A model generated the notes under the pieces. That model did no database searches. It was not told the DNA's origin and worked only from the letters and a program-made list of their open reading frames with translations. From Skeletonema tropicum (lineage: Eukaryota; Bacillariophyta; Thalassiosirophyceae; Thalassiosirales; Thalassiosiraceae), in the NCBI GenBank assembly GCA_037178625.1, contig CM074142.1:310001-374000 (forward strand): 64,000 bases of DNA, read 5' to 3'. The position numbers and the translations under genes are program-made. Of the stretch, positions 32,001-44,201 are shown piece after piece (position 1 is the stretch's first letter; each line of letters opens with the position of its first letter).

Positions 32001-35000
32001 TGACCACATGTCTCCCGGGTCTTCTTTCCTTCGCCGGTTAGAAACTCTTACAGGGCTTCAACGTCATAGGCACTTTCGATCTGAGACTCTAGAGGTGGTA
32101 ACTGCTGGGGGTGGCAATCCTTACGAGAGAGCGGAGAGCATATTTGGTGACATGGAACAAAATAGTGGAGAAAGAGAATTGATGGAGACGTTGGCGAGCT
32201 GGTCTACCGAGGTGATCTCAGATGCTGAAATATATCTCAAAGAGATCACTCATGCAAGGGAAGACGATCTTGCATATTATTGTATAGTGAGAGTCAATCA
32301 ACATCCGGAAGTTTCAAGATTATTTTCGATCACAGTTGACTTTCACGGGGAGCTTGATACTGAGCAGAGATTGGCTATTCTCTTCACTCTAAAAGAAAGT
32401 TTGACGAGCTGTGACGAATTACTGCTGCTTGATCGAAGAGTTAGCAACTATATTTCTCTTCGACCTTTCCTACCTAGCTCGGTATGGAAGCCATCGTGGG
32501 GGGAATACTTCTTGCATCACAAGAGCTGGGAGCTGCTGAAAGACCCCGAGGTCCTCCCTTTGCTCTATAAACGGAGACATATCATCGGCGGCTTTTTCAT
32601 TCTGCATGCTGACGAAAACAGAGCAGTTTTCTGCAAATTTGTTGACGACGATAATGCAGAGACAAGTGACATGGTCTTATATCAAGTTCTACAGAGACAA
32701 GATGGAATTTATGTTGACATTCACCTGGAGACATGCCGTGCTGTGTTTCATCCGTTTAGATCAAAGAGTTTCCCATTATATGCTCTATATGAAAGAGTGA
32801 GACGTCGAGACAAAGACTGCGCAAAAAACCTCCGTAGCAGAACTAATCTGTTGGCTGCGCTTGATACGAGTAATGATGTCCACAATGAACGCGGGTCAAA
32901 ACAGCAAGAAGAAGACGTTGCAAGAATTATGAAAGTATCCACGCCCACAATCACAAAGACTGCGCTTTTTTGGCGAAGGTTCAGGCTACGCAAATGACAT
33001 TCTTTGCAACTTGATAGCTCGTCATTTGACGTCTGATTCGTTTCATACACAAACTGCTCAGCTGTCGGTTGAACATGTAGATCAGCATGAAGGCATCTTC
33101 TTTATCATGAGGTTGGACTGGTATGTTTTGAGTGTCGCGTGCCTTGAGTTTAGAGATCAAATTGAAAGCGAAGGCGAGAAGCAAAAGACATATCGAGATC
33201 TGACGTTCTTTACCGCGGGTATCATCGACCTATATCAAAGTGACGACGAAACAAAGGTTGTGAAAGATTTCACTTCGTCTGATGAGCGATACAGTGAGGC
33301 CCTGCCAATAGACGAAATTATGGCATTGCATCCGCAGCTATACGCCATTGCAATGTACAAAGCACTAAGGAACCAAGACTATCCAGTTACATCTTTCAGC
33401 AGCGATGAGGTTTCGTATGCTGTGTCTTTATTTTCTTTCAGAGAAGTTTTGCATGCGTCTATTGAAGTTGACGACCTCACAGAACAACTTCCTGTAGACT
33501 CAGAGACTTCAACAGGGCAAAGGCTGGCAGAGTTGATCACTACAATTCTAACTCCGGTACCTGGGAGCGACGAGACATTGTTCTATTACCATAGCGAAGC
33601 CGGACGCGACGTAGATCGCTCTGACAAAGCTGAAGTACACACAGTCACAAATAGTAGCAATGACCTCGAACAATTTCTTGAAGATGCTCACTCATTTCGT
33701 GAAGATTTTGCACACTCAGATGAGCAGTCGATTGGTGGAGAGAATGAAGAAGCGGAGACACAGTCCGATTCAGAATGTTCACCGCTTTATATTCAATTCA
33801 CAACCACAGATATAGGTGGCGTTGGCGAGGACGACGGGACTCTTGTCTCACTAAAGAACATAAGGGCGCTCAAGAGGAGCGTTTTATTAACTGCGCAATT
33901 GAGCGTCTTTGAACACCCAAATGAGAAAGCGCTCCCTTTTACGCACACGCATGTTATCAGAAAGCTGCAGCATGCTCTTAATGAATTTGCTTCGGAGCAG
34001 ACCCTAGATAAGTACAGATATATCGGGGCAGAGTCTCTGACTAATGAAGCCTTCAAAATCGTTATGCGCAACCTGTCACAGTCGAAGCATCACGTCCTAA
34101 CTATCCCCCTCACATTTTATGTGACAAGGGCGAGTTCAATGATCAAAGCATCTGATCCTACAGGCGTGAATGAGAGTGATCTTGACCATGGCTACCGCAT
34201 TCTTTTATCCGAGTTGGAGAGCTCCGAATTTACGACAAAGTCAAGTGCAGATTCATTTTTGTTTGTTGACGGCGACGCATCGTCCACAATTTTGCTTTAC
34301 TGGTGCTTCGTCCAAGTCGACAAATCTAGCGGGAGTGTCACTGTGAGAGTTCACCACCCTCACGGCCAACAAGCAGCGCAAGAACGAGCCGAGACTACTG
34401 CGAGTCTAGTGGAGAAAATGTTAGACAGAACCAATCAGAAATTATTACTTGAAAGTATGTACAAAACAAGGAAGGCTCCTGAAGAGCTCATTGCAGATAT
34501 AGAAGTCGACGAGTCAAAAGCAGCTACAACTACATCCAAAGAATTGTCTCCACCTGTTTCCAACAAAGGAATGTTTGCATGCCCAGTCCAATACCAGCGT
34601 GAATTTCCTTTGCATCGGCGTGTCTCTCCATCTCAAGCTGTGCGAACTCTACATTCTAGCATCCTTCAAAATTTCATGTTATCAAATAGAAACGGTATCT
34701 CCGTTTACAGAGATGAGTCCAACAATATATATTACATGACCTTGACCTATCGGAAGAGTATCAGGCATGATGACGAGGAGAATTCCCACGTAATAGATTT
34801 GCTGGTGTATGGCATTGAAGAACCTGGGCCAGTTATTACAGAAGAGCTCGTGCGACTCCTTCAGCGCAAACTTCTCATGCTTCCACTGGATGCATTATCC
34901 TCTGTATTGAATAAAAACCCACAATACAACTTGCTCACAACAGATATGTCTTTCATTAACAACTTCTCGCGTCGACTGAAGGAAATCGAGCCTGAAATTG

Positions 35001-38000
35001 AATCGGATGACATCGATTGCGTAAAAACGTACGAGCTTCCATCACACGTCGAAGACCCACTTACTCTGTTACTCATGTTTCGTCAGAATATTTGTGGTTC
35101 AACATTCATTCAGCTGTTGCATTACGAATCTGATGAGATTGAGTTGCAATCATCCGACATGTTAGAAGTCAATGCAGAGGACGGTAATATTATTTTGAAT
35201 GGACTCCCCGGCAATGAGTTTTGTTTCTTTTTCAACTCATTAGGACTTGGCCTTGATCCTGCCGCTCAACATGTTACCACACTTACCAAGCAAGGCCGCA
35301 TTTACTCAGCAGAAGCTGGGTCTGGTATTGCCGTCATTCGAGTCAGTTTGCTCCATGGGAGCAGTAATGCTAGTCGTATTAGTGTCGGGAAGGGGGGTAG
35401 AATGCTGGATACCAGCTTGCGTGTCTCCAAAGAATACATCAGTTTAAATCCAAACGTGGACGAGAGTAAGGAGACCTACAAACTTCTAATCAAAGTCACA
35501 AACACTACAGTTGATATTGAAGCAATTCAGAAATGGGTGTACTTGTCTCTGTGCCAAGTTCTTGCGGCCTATACTATCGAGCGTCACCGAGAATCATGTT
35601 TGCAAAGTGCTACGAGTTCAGCACCAGTGCTCGGCTACCCAGCTATAGAAAGTAGAGATGCTCTCAATCATCTGATGCCAGGGCTGTCTTCATTGGAGGA
35701 TATGATGACTATCACTATTGACTTGCCTCATCCCGCAATGATGAAAGTTCAATCAAAAATGAGATTGCAGGCTACATCAATTGCCGCACTTACGCTGGAT
35801 TTAATGGAGAAGGCCGTATTAAGCGCCATCTTCAACAAAAGTGTGAGGCTGCCTTACGATGGTGTTGAGATTTTCCGCATGGCCAACGCCGCATCGCGTG
35901 TCAATGTGACAAGAGACAGAATATCGAAAGCAAAGGTAGTATCGGTTGAAAATGGCAGAGTTATCAGAGATAATCATGTTGACAATCCGGAATACGTCTG
36001 TGTGTTTGGTCTTCGTCAGAGTGATGGTAATGCGATAAATCTTCCGCAACACTTGTTCTTCAAGGAGATTCACGTGTCGCGTCCAGAAACAAGTGTGTTT
36101 ACGGAGGTAATTCATCGAATCAGAAGCCTGAAACCAGCTCAATTTGAACGGCACATGGTTTTCATCCTTAGAGTTTCAAGGAACTGTAGATCACTCTTGA
36201 CATACAATGTGAGTCCACAAATCTGGGCAACGATGAAGACTAATTTCAATGACATTGAAGGAGAGCTGTCTAGAGCGGAGGAAACACGTCGGGAGCATTG
36301 TGTGGGTCGTTGTATAGATCACTTTCCTTTCATAACGAAGAAGCAGCAATTTGTTTCGGCGTCAAACGCTTCGACAGCTGCAGAGCCTCCACCAAAAAAG
36401 GAGCAGCTACCGAAAGAAGAACTACCTGTCCTCAACAAAGGGCCCATCAGGAGAATCAAACGCCCAACATCGATGTTAAGACCAAAATTAATAGGCAAGA
36501 GTGTTGACGGCGCAGCAGCGCAAGCAGTTCAAGCATCACGACTGAGAGCAAAAACTCGTCCATCAGTGCCGCATAGAGCGTCGGTGTCCAAGCCAGCTTC
36601 ATCAATTCCATCATCTCAAAAGAAACAGTTGAAAGAGAAGCATTCACAACAGAAACAACGGAAAGAGACGATACAAAAAGAGGCTGTTACAAGGTCTATT
36701 GCGCAGTCCGTGCCAGCTGCAAATTTGTTAAAATTTTACCGTGACCTCACAGCCCTATTGAGAGAAGCTTCTGAGTCGCATCTTGTCGATCGCATCTTGT
36801 CGCAATCAATGGTTCAATCCGTTGCACACGCCTACTTTGCTTCGATGAAGGAGAGACAGCCTCCTTTGATGCTACAACGCCTCATCTCCACTTGTTTTGG
36901 ATCCCCAAAAGTTTGTCGATCCATTTGCCATCTTAAATGCGACAATGAGCTATCGTCCATGAAATCATTCCTTCACTTCGTCACAACAAGATGGAAAGCT
37001 ATTGCTATACAGTCGCCTCACTCTCAGGTTGTTTACCTACAGAAAGATCTCCTGGTATGCCAAAGACGCAGGGTTACTATTATGATTGAAATATTGATGT
37101 CTTGGGATAGACCCGCAAAATGCTACATTTTTCATTCCAAAGCATGGCTAATAAACAGCTCGGACAACTCGAAGAATCCAATGCAACTTTCCAGGATGCA
37201 CACCGAGAAAGAAGCTGCTGCTATTGATGCAATAGCATCAGACTTCATTAGTCAACTGACACTTAACAGCCAAGTATTGAATTTTGCTGGAAGCCGCTTG
37301 GTGAGAGCAGCAACAAAGCAAGACAGAAAATTGAACACCTTGGCTCTGCTGAGATGTACCTTCCAGAGATTTAGTGAAGAAGTGCAGTTGGACTACTGCA
37401 TTGAAGGATCCGCAGAATATATGCTGCAAAGAAGGTTCGTATCACCTTCATCTATCTTAAGTGGAGAGATGATTGAAAACTATGACCGAACAAAGCTGTT
37501 TGACCATTTCAGCTCCGCCGGTAAATCGTACAAACTTCATGATTGCAGCGGTGCTGGAGAGAGGGTGTTTGCATGCGTAATGCCCAAGATTGCAGGATTG
37601 TCCTGCTATGTCTTTGTAGCTGCGCACGAGACGGTTGATTCCGCCCTGGAAGTGTTTACGCTGTGCTTGACAAAGGGAAAACGAGTAGACACGTATGTCG
37701 CTGTCGAAGGATCGCTCTTTGCCGAGAGAATCTGCGATGTTGTTCTTGAATATTCGATGATGACAGTCGAAAAGATGATCATGGCTGCAGCAAGCAAAAT
37801 GAGAAATGTACATTTGTGGAGAAGGCTTGGTAGCGAATTCGTATCCACTTCAGCGGTGAACGAAGTGCTTATGGATGAACTGCGGCAATGCTGTCATCAC
37901 ATTGACCTGATGGATTTTGACCCGAGGGTAAAGGCTTTGCTCACAGAAAATGTAAACGAGCTTCAATTACCTTGGGATGAAATCTTCAAATCGTTTGATC

Positions 38001-38254
38001 GTTCACCGCTTTTCCACTGCATCAGGCTTGACATTGGAGAGGAAATGAATTGGATTCTGTATAGCCGTGAACTCGACATTTTTATAGATTTTGTGTCAGA
38101 TCATTCCTCGTCAATGAGCAAGAAACACTTCCGAACGGTTCGACTGTTATTGAAGGATAATTCCAGAGAACAAATTGTCGCAAAAAATGCGTCTGACCAC
38201 TTTGTATCTTTTGTTTTGAACTGGGTTTGGGATGACTGTTGGCTGTGTGTATGA
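29078..38254 (+). CDS. SZT2-like giant protein (KICSTOR-type subunit)
   Basis: Three exons, 29078-29199, 29421-31641 and 31747-38254, with GTAAGA/ATACAG and GTGAGT/AATTAG introns, give about 2,950 aa. Exon 2 has a poly-Ser/Gly/Gln N-terminus, then TRVTFAYELTSIAIVIDASPSL, CVPLDRLGKTLQTYLLGLIQP, APTNLAITIV-type strand and PIILVASDCQNLE...HCSFDF, closely following the order of the SZT2 N-terminal region (ASPS, L..L, VVTDG-like, DCSFGH-like). Exon 3 continues with IKLELSGENADFIQMVKK and a long tail to WVWDDCWLCV. Human SZT2 is about 3,400 aa and anchors GATOR1 to lysosomes within KICSTOR, limiting TORC1 on amino-acid loss. One +1 frame offset falls in a T6 run at 32966-32971; removing one T restores TALFGEGSGYANDILC, which is SZT2-like. 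Likely a consensus error or recent insertion. Confidence 0.7.
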
Positions 38255-38310
38255 TTGAATTAGTCAGAATATATAATATTGAATGAAAATGAGCTGAACA
38301 GATTATCCGC

Positions 38311-38426
38311 ATGCATTTCCTCAGTGAAGAGCAGCTGGCGGCATATGTATGCGATGAGTCATTCGTCGCAAATCGAGGGAGAGAGCGCAGAAGCTTGAGT
38401 CTGGTTACTTAGAGATATTGGCATAG
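38311..38426 (+). pseudogene. 3' fragment of the 171-aa family gene
   Basis: Matches the last about 110 bp of copies A and B (CATTTCCTCAGTGAAGAGCA through ATATTGGCATAG) with a small insertion in the HFLSEEQL/AAYAMSH region; homology to copy A continues about 50 bp into its 3' flank. It sits 56 bp after the SZT2-like stop, so it is a truncated dispersed or rearranged copy. Confidence 0.85.
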
Positions 38427-39330
38427 TCCAAGTCAAAAAGCTGATAATAATAAGAGTAAAGTAGATTTCTGATTATGTTCTACTTTTCTCATCATAACAG
38501 TTTATTCATCGAAGGTCAAAAGGGGCCCGAACTACAAATTTCATGTAGTTTCCGAGTGTCTTAATTCATACACTAACACGTTCTATTACGCGTTCCTATT
38601 CCCGTACAAACCATAGTAGACGGTGTTTTTTTGCTAGCAATTTTCAGTAGTTGCCGACACCCGCGTGAGACAGCAATACCCTTCAATCCACTGTTGGCAA
38701 ATGGAATTACAGCATAATATTAAGCAGACTCTTCACACCACCCTAGTGAGAACAACACTGTTCTGGAATCATTACAATCGGGCTAACGGTCGGTGCCTGT
38801 CGTTAGCCAGGCAAATTAGGCATGCGCGAGAAGGAGTTAAGTATGTACTCTCCAGGGTTAATTTTGTCATAATATTTATTTGGAGATGAATGAGATTAAA
38901 AGTAAGATATATCCGAAGACCCGGATAAGAAATCAACGTGAACTCTCACCAACACTCACACCGTTTTGTAGCCAGCACCTTATATTCCAGCACCTTATAT
39001 TATTTAGCCTTATTTAGCCCTTTTCTTTATGTCGGATCAGGCATCATTTTTTTCCCGTACTAGAGAATGTCAGCACATTATATTCAGATTTCCACGTGTC
39101 AGGCCCTTATATCATTGGTTTCTTTTTCAACTAGAGAATGTCAGCACCTTATATTCTGAGTTTCCGGAACTGTTCTTGGGACGAAAGTTAATGGGTATGA
39201 TTCATAGCTGTAATGGTTAGGATCCATAGCTGTCCGGACGATGACTCCATCATTCATAGAAAGAAAATTTACCATCTTAGGTCGTACTTAAGATTAGAAT
39301 GAATTCATCATTGCAAGAGTACAATACTGG

Positions 39331-39700
39331 TTCAGACTAGTACCAGTGCAATATTATTGTTCAGTGTAGTGTTACCGTTTTGGTTCATATTTTAACCAGT
39401 GTAGTAAGTGAATTAGAATCTAATTGGTTCAGAATGGAACCAGTTAGTTCCGGTAGGAAGTGAATTAGGACAATGACTCCATCATTATTAGATGTGCAGA
39501 AAATTAATCTCGATGATCCATAGAATGAAATAATAGCAAATGTATTAAATTACTATGGCAGATCGTACTTCAGATTGGACTGATTCCATCATTGAGGTAT
39601 CTTCGTAGTTTCGTATGATACTGGTTCAGACTAGTACCAGTGTAATATTATTGTTCAGTACAGTGTCATCTTTCTGGTTCATATTTTAACCAGTGTAGTA
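39331..39700. repeat. Repeated GGTTC...GAACC blocks
   Basis: Two copies of a block starting ACTGGTTCAGACTAGTACCA (39328-39380 and 39622-39675) followed by TTCATATTTTAACCAGTGTAGT. The block is itself rich in ACTGGT/ACCAGT inverted pairs. It lies inside the fold-back element. Confidence 0.75.
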
Positions 39701-39804
39701 TTCTAATCTTATGGTAAATGATGATGATGGGTGCTCATGAGGATAACGGGACAAGCACGGTCCGGGCTGTCCTCCACAGGTCGAAACATATTGGTTGAGA
39801 TTAT

Positions 39805-39942
39805 AACATTGGTTCTGGTAAGTACCAGTGCAATAAACTATTAAGAATAAAACATTGGTTCTGGTAAGTACCAGTGTAATACACTATTAAAAAAAGAACA
39901 TTGGTTCTGATAAGTACCAGTGCAATAAACGATTTAGAAACC
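39805..39942 (+). repeat. 46-bp tandem repeat, 3 units
   Basis: Units begin AACATTGGTTCTG at 39805, 39851 and 39897 with 46-bp spacing. Each contains GGTTCTGGTAAGTACCAGTG, again an imperfect inverted pair. Core of the fold-back element. Confidence 0.85.
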
Positions 39943-40295
39943 TAACAGAAGACTACACGTGGAATTCCGAATATAAGGTGCTGACATTCTCTAGTAACAC
40001 AAAAAAATAAGGACAAAGAAGAAATACTAAAAATGGGCTGTATAATATAAGGTGCTGAAATATAGGTGGTACTAGACAGCAAAAAAACAAGATATAACGC
40101 ATAATAAAAGGTGCTGGTGGAGAAAAAAATATAAGGTGCTCGCTACAAACCTAAACATGAAGTAGATAGGACATCACATCACAACACAGGCAGCACCAAA
40201 CATCATCAGGCGTGGTCAAACACCAACCGTCGCTTTCTCTAGCTCTAGTCAAAATAATATTTTACATCATCAGGATAATATTTTACATCATCAGC

Positions 40296-40811
40296 ATGAC
40301 AGAGGGAACCAGTAACAGTGAAAGTTGCGATCTGATTGTTGACTTCCCCGATCGAAGGCGAACATCAGTATCAGGTACCGGCGGCGAGATGACAGCAACG
40401 ACGGCGATGACGATGAAGAAAGTTAGATTCTCTGAAGACATCGACACACACTACTTTCAATACCCGTCCAGAGAAGAGGTCTCAAAGCGCTGGCATTGTA
40501 GGGGGGACAAGTACATCTTCACACAAGAGATGGCACGTGATGTCCGACGCATTCGTTATCTACTGTCTACCACACCGATGGAAGAAGTAGACAAGGAGGC
40601 TCTCTATGAGTGTGTTGGACTAGAAGCTCTCTTATCGAGCAAAGTCACGAGATTCTTGAAGGAGAAGAAACGAGTACACGCCCGTTCGATAGTGGAGATG
40701 CAGCATTTCCTCAGTGAAGAGCAACTGAAGGCATACGCGATGAGCCATTCATCCCAATCAAGGGAGAGAGCGCAGAAGCTTGCGTGTGGTTACTTGGAGA
40801 TATTGGCATAG
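40296..40811 (+). CDS. Lineage-specific 171-aa protein, copy B
   Basis: 171 aa from ATG 40296; the longer open frame upstream uses a GTG and is not needed. It shares LIVDFP, KVRFSEDIDTHYFQYP, EVSKRWHCRGDKYIF, MARDVRRIRYLLST, CVGLEALLSSKVTRFL and AMSHSSQSRERAQKLACGYL with copy A (27104-27619), differing mainly in the N-terminal 15 residues and scattered substitutions. The 5' flank begins at the right end of the fold-back element, so that element may have carried or moved this copy. Function unknown. Confidence 0.75.
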   Translation: MTEGTSNSESCDLIVDFPDRRRTSVSGTGGEMTATTAMTMKKVRFSEDIDTHYFQYPSREEVSKRWHCRGDKYIFTQEMARDVRRIRYLLSTTPMEEVDKEALYECVGLEALLSSKVTRFLKEKKRVHARSIVEMQHFLSEEQLKAYAMSHSSQSRERAQKLACGYLEILA

Positions 40812-40955
40812 CCAAAGTGGAGTGGTGTGAGCACGACCGAGGCAATTCTCTCCTGCCTCAAAAGAAATTGATGTCAAATGTGAGACCTTTTCAAGTAAGT
40901 GATAGTAGAAACCAAAGTAAATTTAGAGTAGAAATCGTTGTGTTGAAGATGTTAC

Positions 40956-43720
40956 TCAAATAATACTAGCATCGATCTTCTCGAACTGCTTGGCCAAGTC
41001 AGGAGATGTATTGTGTAAGGCTCGCATTACATTTTCAGACATCTGATTGTCTCGGATGCAAGAGTAAACGACAGTTTCGATGACTTGCTCATAAAGCCGA
41101 TGTCCTTTTGGTAGCAACCTCCCACAAGCCTGGAAGAATAATATATATGTAGAATCATTCGGCTCGGTCCACTCTCTGAGCATTAAGAAAGTGGAAACTA
41201 AGATGGTGAATGCTTCGAGTCTTTCCTCTGGAAGTCTAGTGTGGTGAGTATGCGCAGAAGCACTCAGAACTCCATTGAATGCGTATATATTGCTGCAAGA
41301 TTTGTCAGACACAGGGCAATGTGAGAAACAGAACTAATCGGATCATTAAATATACATTGACATTGACACCTACGGTTTCGCTGCAGTATTACCAGCTGAA
41401 TAAGACTGAATCATCTTATCTAGAATTCGTCGTGCCTTTTTCGCTTTTCTATCGACTGATGAGAGATATGAAGGAAGCGACAGCGAGCACATGAAGGAAG
41501 CAAGTGTGATGGATACAACACAAGTGTGTTAGTGCAACAGTCATTTTCGATCTTAGTAATTTGAGGTATCAAAATTGCAAGCTCACCAATACTTCGTGCA
41601 AAACAGTTGATCACTGTAGTGTAGCTGTAACCGTCTGGATATGGAACTCCAGAGTGCTCTTCCATCTAAAGTATTTAATCGTGTGTGTACCAAAGACAGA
41701 ATGAGAAATTGATATGGAGTGAGTATCAACATGGCATCGGCATGTGCCAAATTCAATTTCCAGGATCACTTACTTGTATCAGCAGCTCTTCTGCTTTTAA
41801 CGGTCGGGAAAAGTAGCCATTTCTTCCAGATCTGAATTGGGAGTAAGCCTTCAACATGGTATTGTAGGATCGTATATTGGCATTTCTCTCAGTAATCATG
41901 TTTGCAAAAATGGACTCAACACGTTCTAACACATCCCAATCTTTGCTTGATACCAATGCATTCAGATATGCATTATACACAGGAATCGTTGGTCTCTCTA
42001 CAATCCCATCTTGGTACAACCTTTCAATTCGATGAAAGACTTTCTCTGCTCTCTGGAAATTGTGCTGTGATCTAGCAATGGAATCTAATACCGATGTGAA
42101 TGTGTAAGAATCTGGTCTCGCAGCCAGACAATCATTGCGACACCTCCGTTCCATGACATCGAGCAAATGTTCCGCCCGAGATACAGCCTCTGGCAACTTG
42201 CTCTTGGACCATGCGTCAATTACGATGTTGAAGGACTGAACATCTGGATGGACATGATACGTGTATTCCATTGTCTTTACTAATTCATCTGCTTCATTCA
42301 AATTCTGCCGTTGATTGTGTTGTCGTCGCCTCGTCATTGCCTTTAGTAGTAAGTTCACTGAGTAAATGTCAGGTTGAGTGTCGATCCGTCCTGACTCATG
42401 CATCGCTATCATCTTGTTGAATGTTGATATTGCATCTTCCACTCTGTCTAGGCGGAGATTTAGTGTCATTATGGCGTTGAAGGTACTTGCATCGGGATCT
42501 ATGTCTGGAAAGTCGTTCAACATTTGATTCAAGATCTCATTGGTTTTTTCAATGGCCTCATGAGAACCTGTTTTCGTCCAAGCACTTATAACCTGGCGGA
42601 AGGAGTTTGAGTCGGGGAGACAATCAAACTTTTCTTGACTGGACGATATCATTTTCTCTTGCAGCAAGTTTTCTGCGATAACTGCATTATTCTCCTTCAA
42701 ATCATTTGGCTTGGCATTTGCAAGCCCGTACAAGATCAAGTTGTACGTTAGCGTTGATGGGTAGATAATGTTGTTTGGATGGTCGGAAATACTACTCATT
42801 TCCTCCAATAGCTGTAATGCCTTTTCCAAATATTGCTTCTTCTGCGTCCGTATATATGCCTTCACTACTCCACGATAGCTTTCTTCATTAGGTCCAATGA
42901 CGACAAGAGACTTTTCCTTTTCTTCTTCTTCTTGCTTTTCATTCATCATCATTTCACCAGTCTTCAAGAAATGAAGCCATCCCTCAACATGTTCTATCGC
43001 CTCATCATTAATCTTGCTCCCATTTGCCCATGCATCCATTATAATATTGACAAGAGAAACAAGTGTCCGTCTCAATTCTAAGCTTACATCATCAGTACCA
43101 CCTGCAGCATTCGTTTCTTCTTCTTCATGTGACATGACGTGCAGAAAAACTCGTTGAAATATAATTTCCACCGTCAATCGTGCATCTCTTCTGTAGCCAA
43201 GTGTATTTCTAGAATTCCAGTGAGTCCAAGCCTTCATTACAGATCGAGCATGGGATAAATATTCTTGCATGGAGGCGAATTCTTCACTACTTCTACTTTC
43301 ACTTGTTGTTGTTGTTATGCTGCATTCTTCTGGTAGCGTCTCATCGTCTGTGTTGTAGTAGTAGTTGTCACCCAAAATTAGCGCAGTTGACCGTATCAGC
43401 CACTCGTCTACATCCTCTCTTTCATTGCTGAAATTATAATGCGATTCGGAATACGAAGATGAATGAGAAGACGACGATAATTGCTGTCGTGGCTCCGTTC
43501 CAAGAAGTTGACGCTGGTTGCGTGTTTTTCTATTTTTCTTCCGCTTGCGCCTACTTATTACCGTACTCTCCATGGCTTTGGGGACCACGGAGCAGGCTAT
43601 ATGGATTCGATTCGTCCTTCGCAGTGCAGTCGGTGGCGTTGAAAGAGCACTACTTCTTGTCAGTAATGTATTTGAAACGAGCCATGCGGCGGCGGGGCCG
43701 ACGGAGCGAATTGACACCAT
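40956..43720 (-). CDS. Pentatricopeptide-repeat (PPR) protein
   Basis: Four exons on the minus strand: 43720-41774, 41665-41587, 41455-41374 and 41292-40956, with GTAAGT, GTGAGC and GTAGGT donors; 814 aa. The start is ATG at 43718-43720. Repeats of about 35 aa are visible with PPR helix-A signatures: [111 protein letters not shown] and [14 protein letters not shown]. Such proteins bind organellar RNA in processing, editing or translation. The N-terminus is rich in Ser/Arg/Leu and lacks an ASAF motif, so a mitochondrial target is likelier than plastid. Its start lies 65 bp from the left direct repeat of the Crypton-like element. Confidence 0.85.
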
Positions 43721-43784
43721 TTTTCTCCAGGCGGCCTTGCGCTCTCTAGAGAGTGACAAGAAGAAAATAAGTAGCTCTGATATT

Positions 43785-43968
43785 CAGCTGTCTACACGCC
43801 GATAGACAGGCGGCAACTGTAATGTAGGAGGTAGTGCTTGCTTAGTCGATTCTTTTAGCGCTGCAGGAGGCTAGCTGCACTTGTGGACGATAATGATTTC
43901 ACCTTATCTTCTTCAAGCAAGCAGAATCCTGAAATCATCGAGTGCGTGTTTTGAGCCGAGGCGAAAAA
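43785..43968 (+). repeat. Direct repeat, left copy, flanking recombinase element
   Basis: 184 bp from CAGCTGTCTACACGCCGATA to GAGCCGAGGCGAAAAA. It matches 46217-46387 with small indels (GTAATGTAGG against GTAGG; GGACGATAATGATTTC against GGATGGTTTC). It may be a left terminal repeat or the leftover 3' end of a lost tandem copy. Confidence 0.8.
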
Positions 43969-43974
43969 TTTGTG

Positions 43975-44015
43975 GAATTCGCGCGCCAGCGCGAATTCGC
44001 GAATCCTTTCGCGAA
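43975..44015. promoter_or_regulatory. Paired hairpins, candidate recombinase core site
   Basis: GAATTCGCGC (43975-43984) pairs perfectly with GCGCGAATTC (43989-43998) around GCCA. It is followed by two TTCGCGAA palindromes at 43996-44003 and 44008-44015. This sits between the left direct repeat and the recombinase gene and resembles the inverted-arm sites of tyrosine recombinases. Function is inferred. Confidence 0.4.
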
Positions 44016-44201
44016 CGAAGTGAGCCATCTCCCTGCAAAAAGACGAAAAAAGATGCGAAGATCATGACGCTTCTCTCCCCCCATTAATCTATCAACATTT
44101 TATCATCACGCCCGACCTTTAGATCGCCTGCCATTACTTTTTCTTGTCATCATCATCAATTATTAATAATTATATCGTCATTTAATAATGTCGGCCGTTG
44201 A

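Larger units (their letters stand above)
38965..40149. mobile_element. Fold-back/MITE-like element with AGCACCTTATATT termini
   Basis: The left end TTTGTAGCCAGCACCTTATA pairs with the complementary right end at 40128-40149 with one mismatch. The motif CAGCACCTTATATT appears at least four times in the left 200 bp, and its complement AATATAAGGTGCTG at least three times in the right 190 bp, so the whole 1.2 kb can fold back. No coding potential. No unambiguous target duplication was found; the true outer ends may differ by a few bases. Confidence 0.65.

Noticed and set aside
39805..39942. CRISPR-like regular repeats
   Set aside because: 46-bp units are contiguous with no unique spacers and lie inside a fold-back element in a eukaryotic genome.
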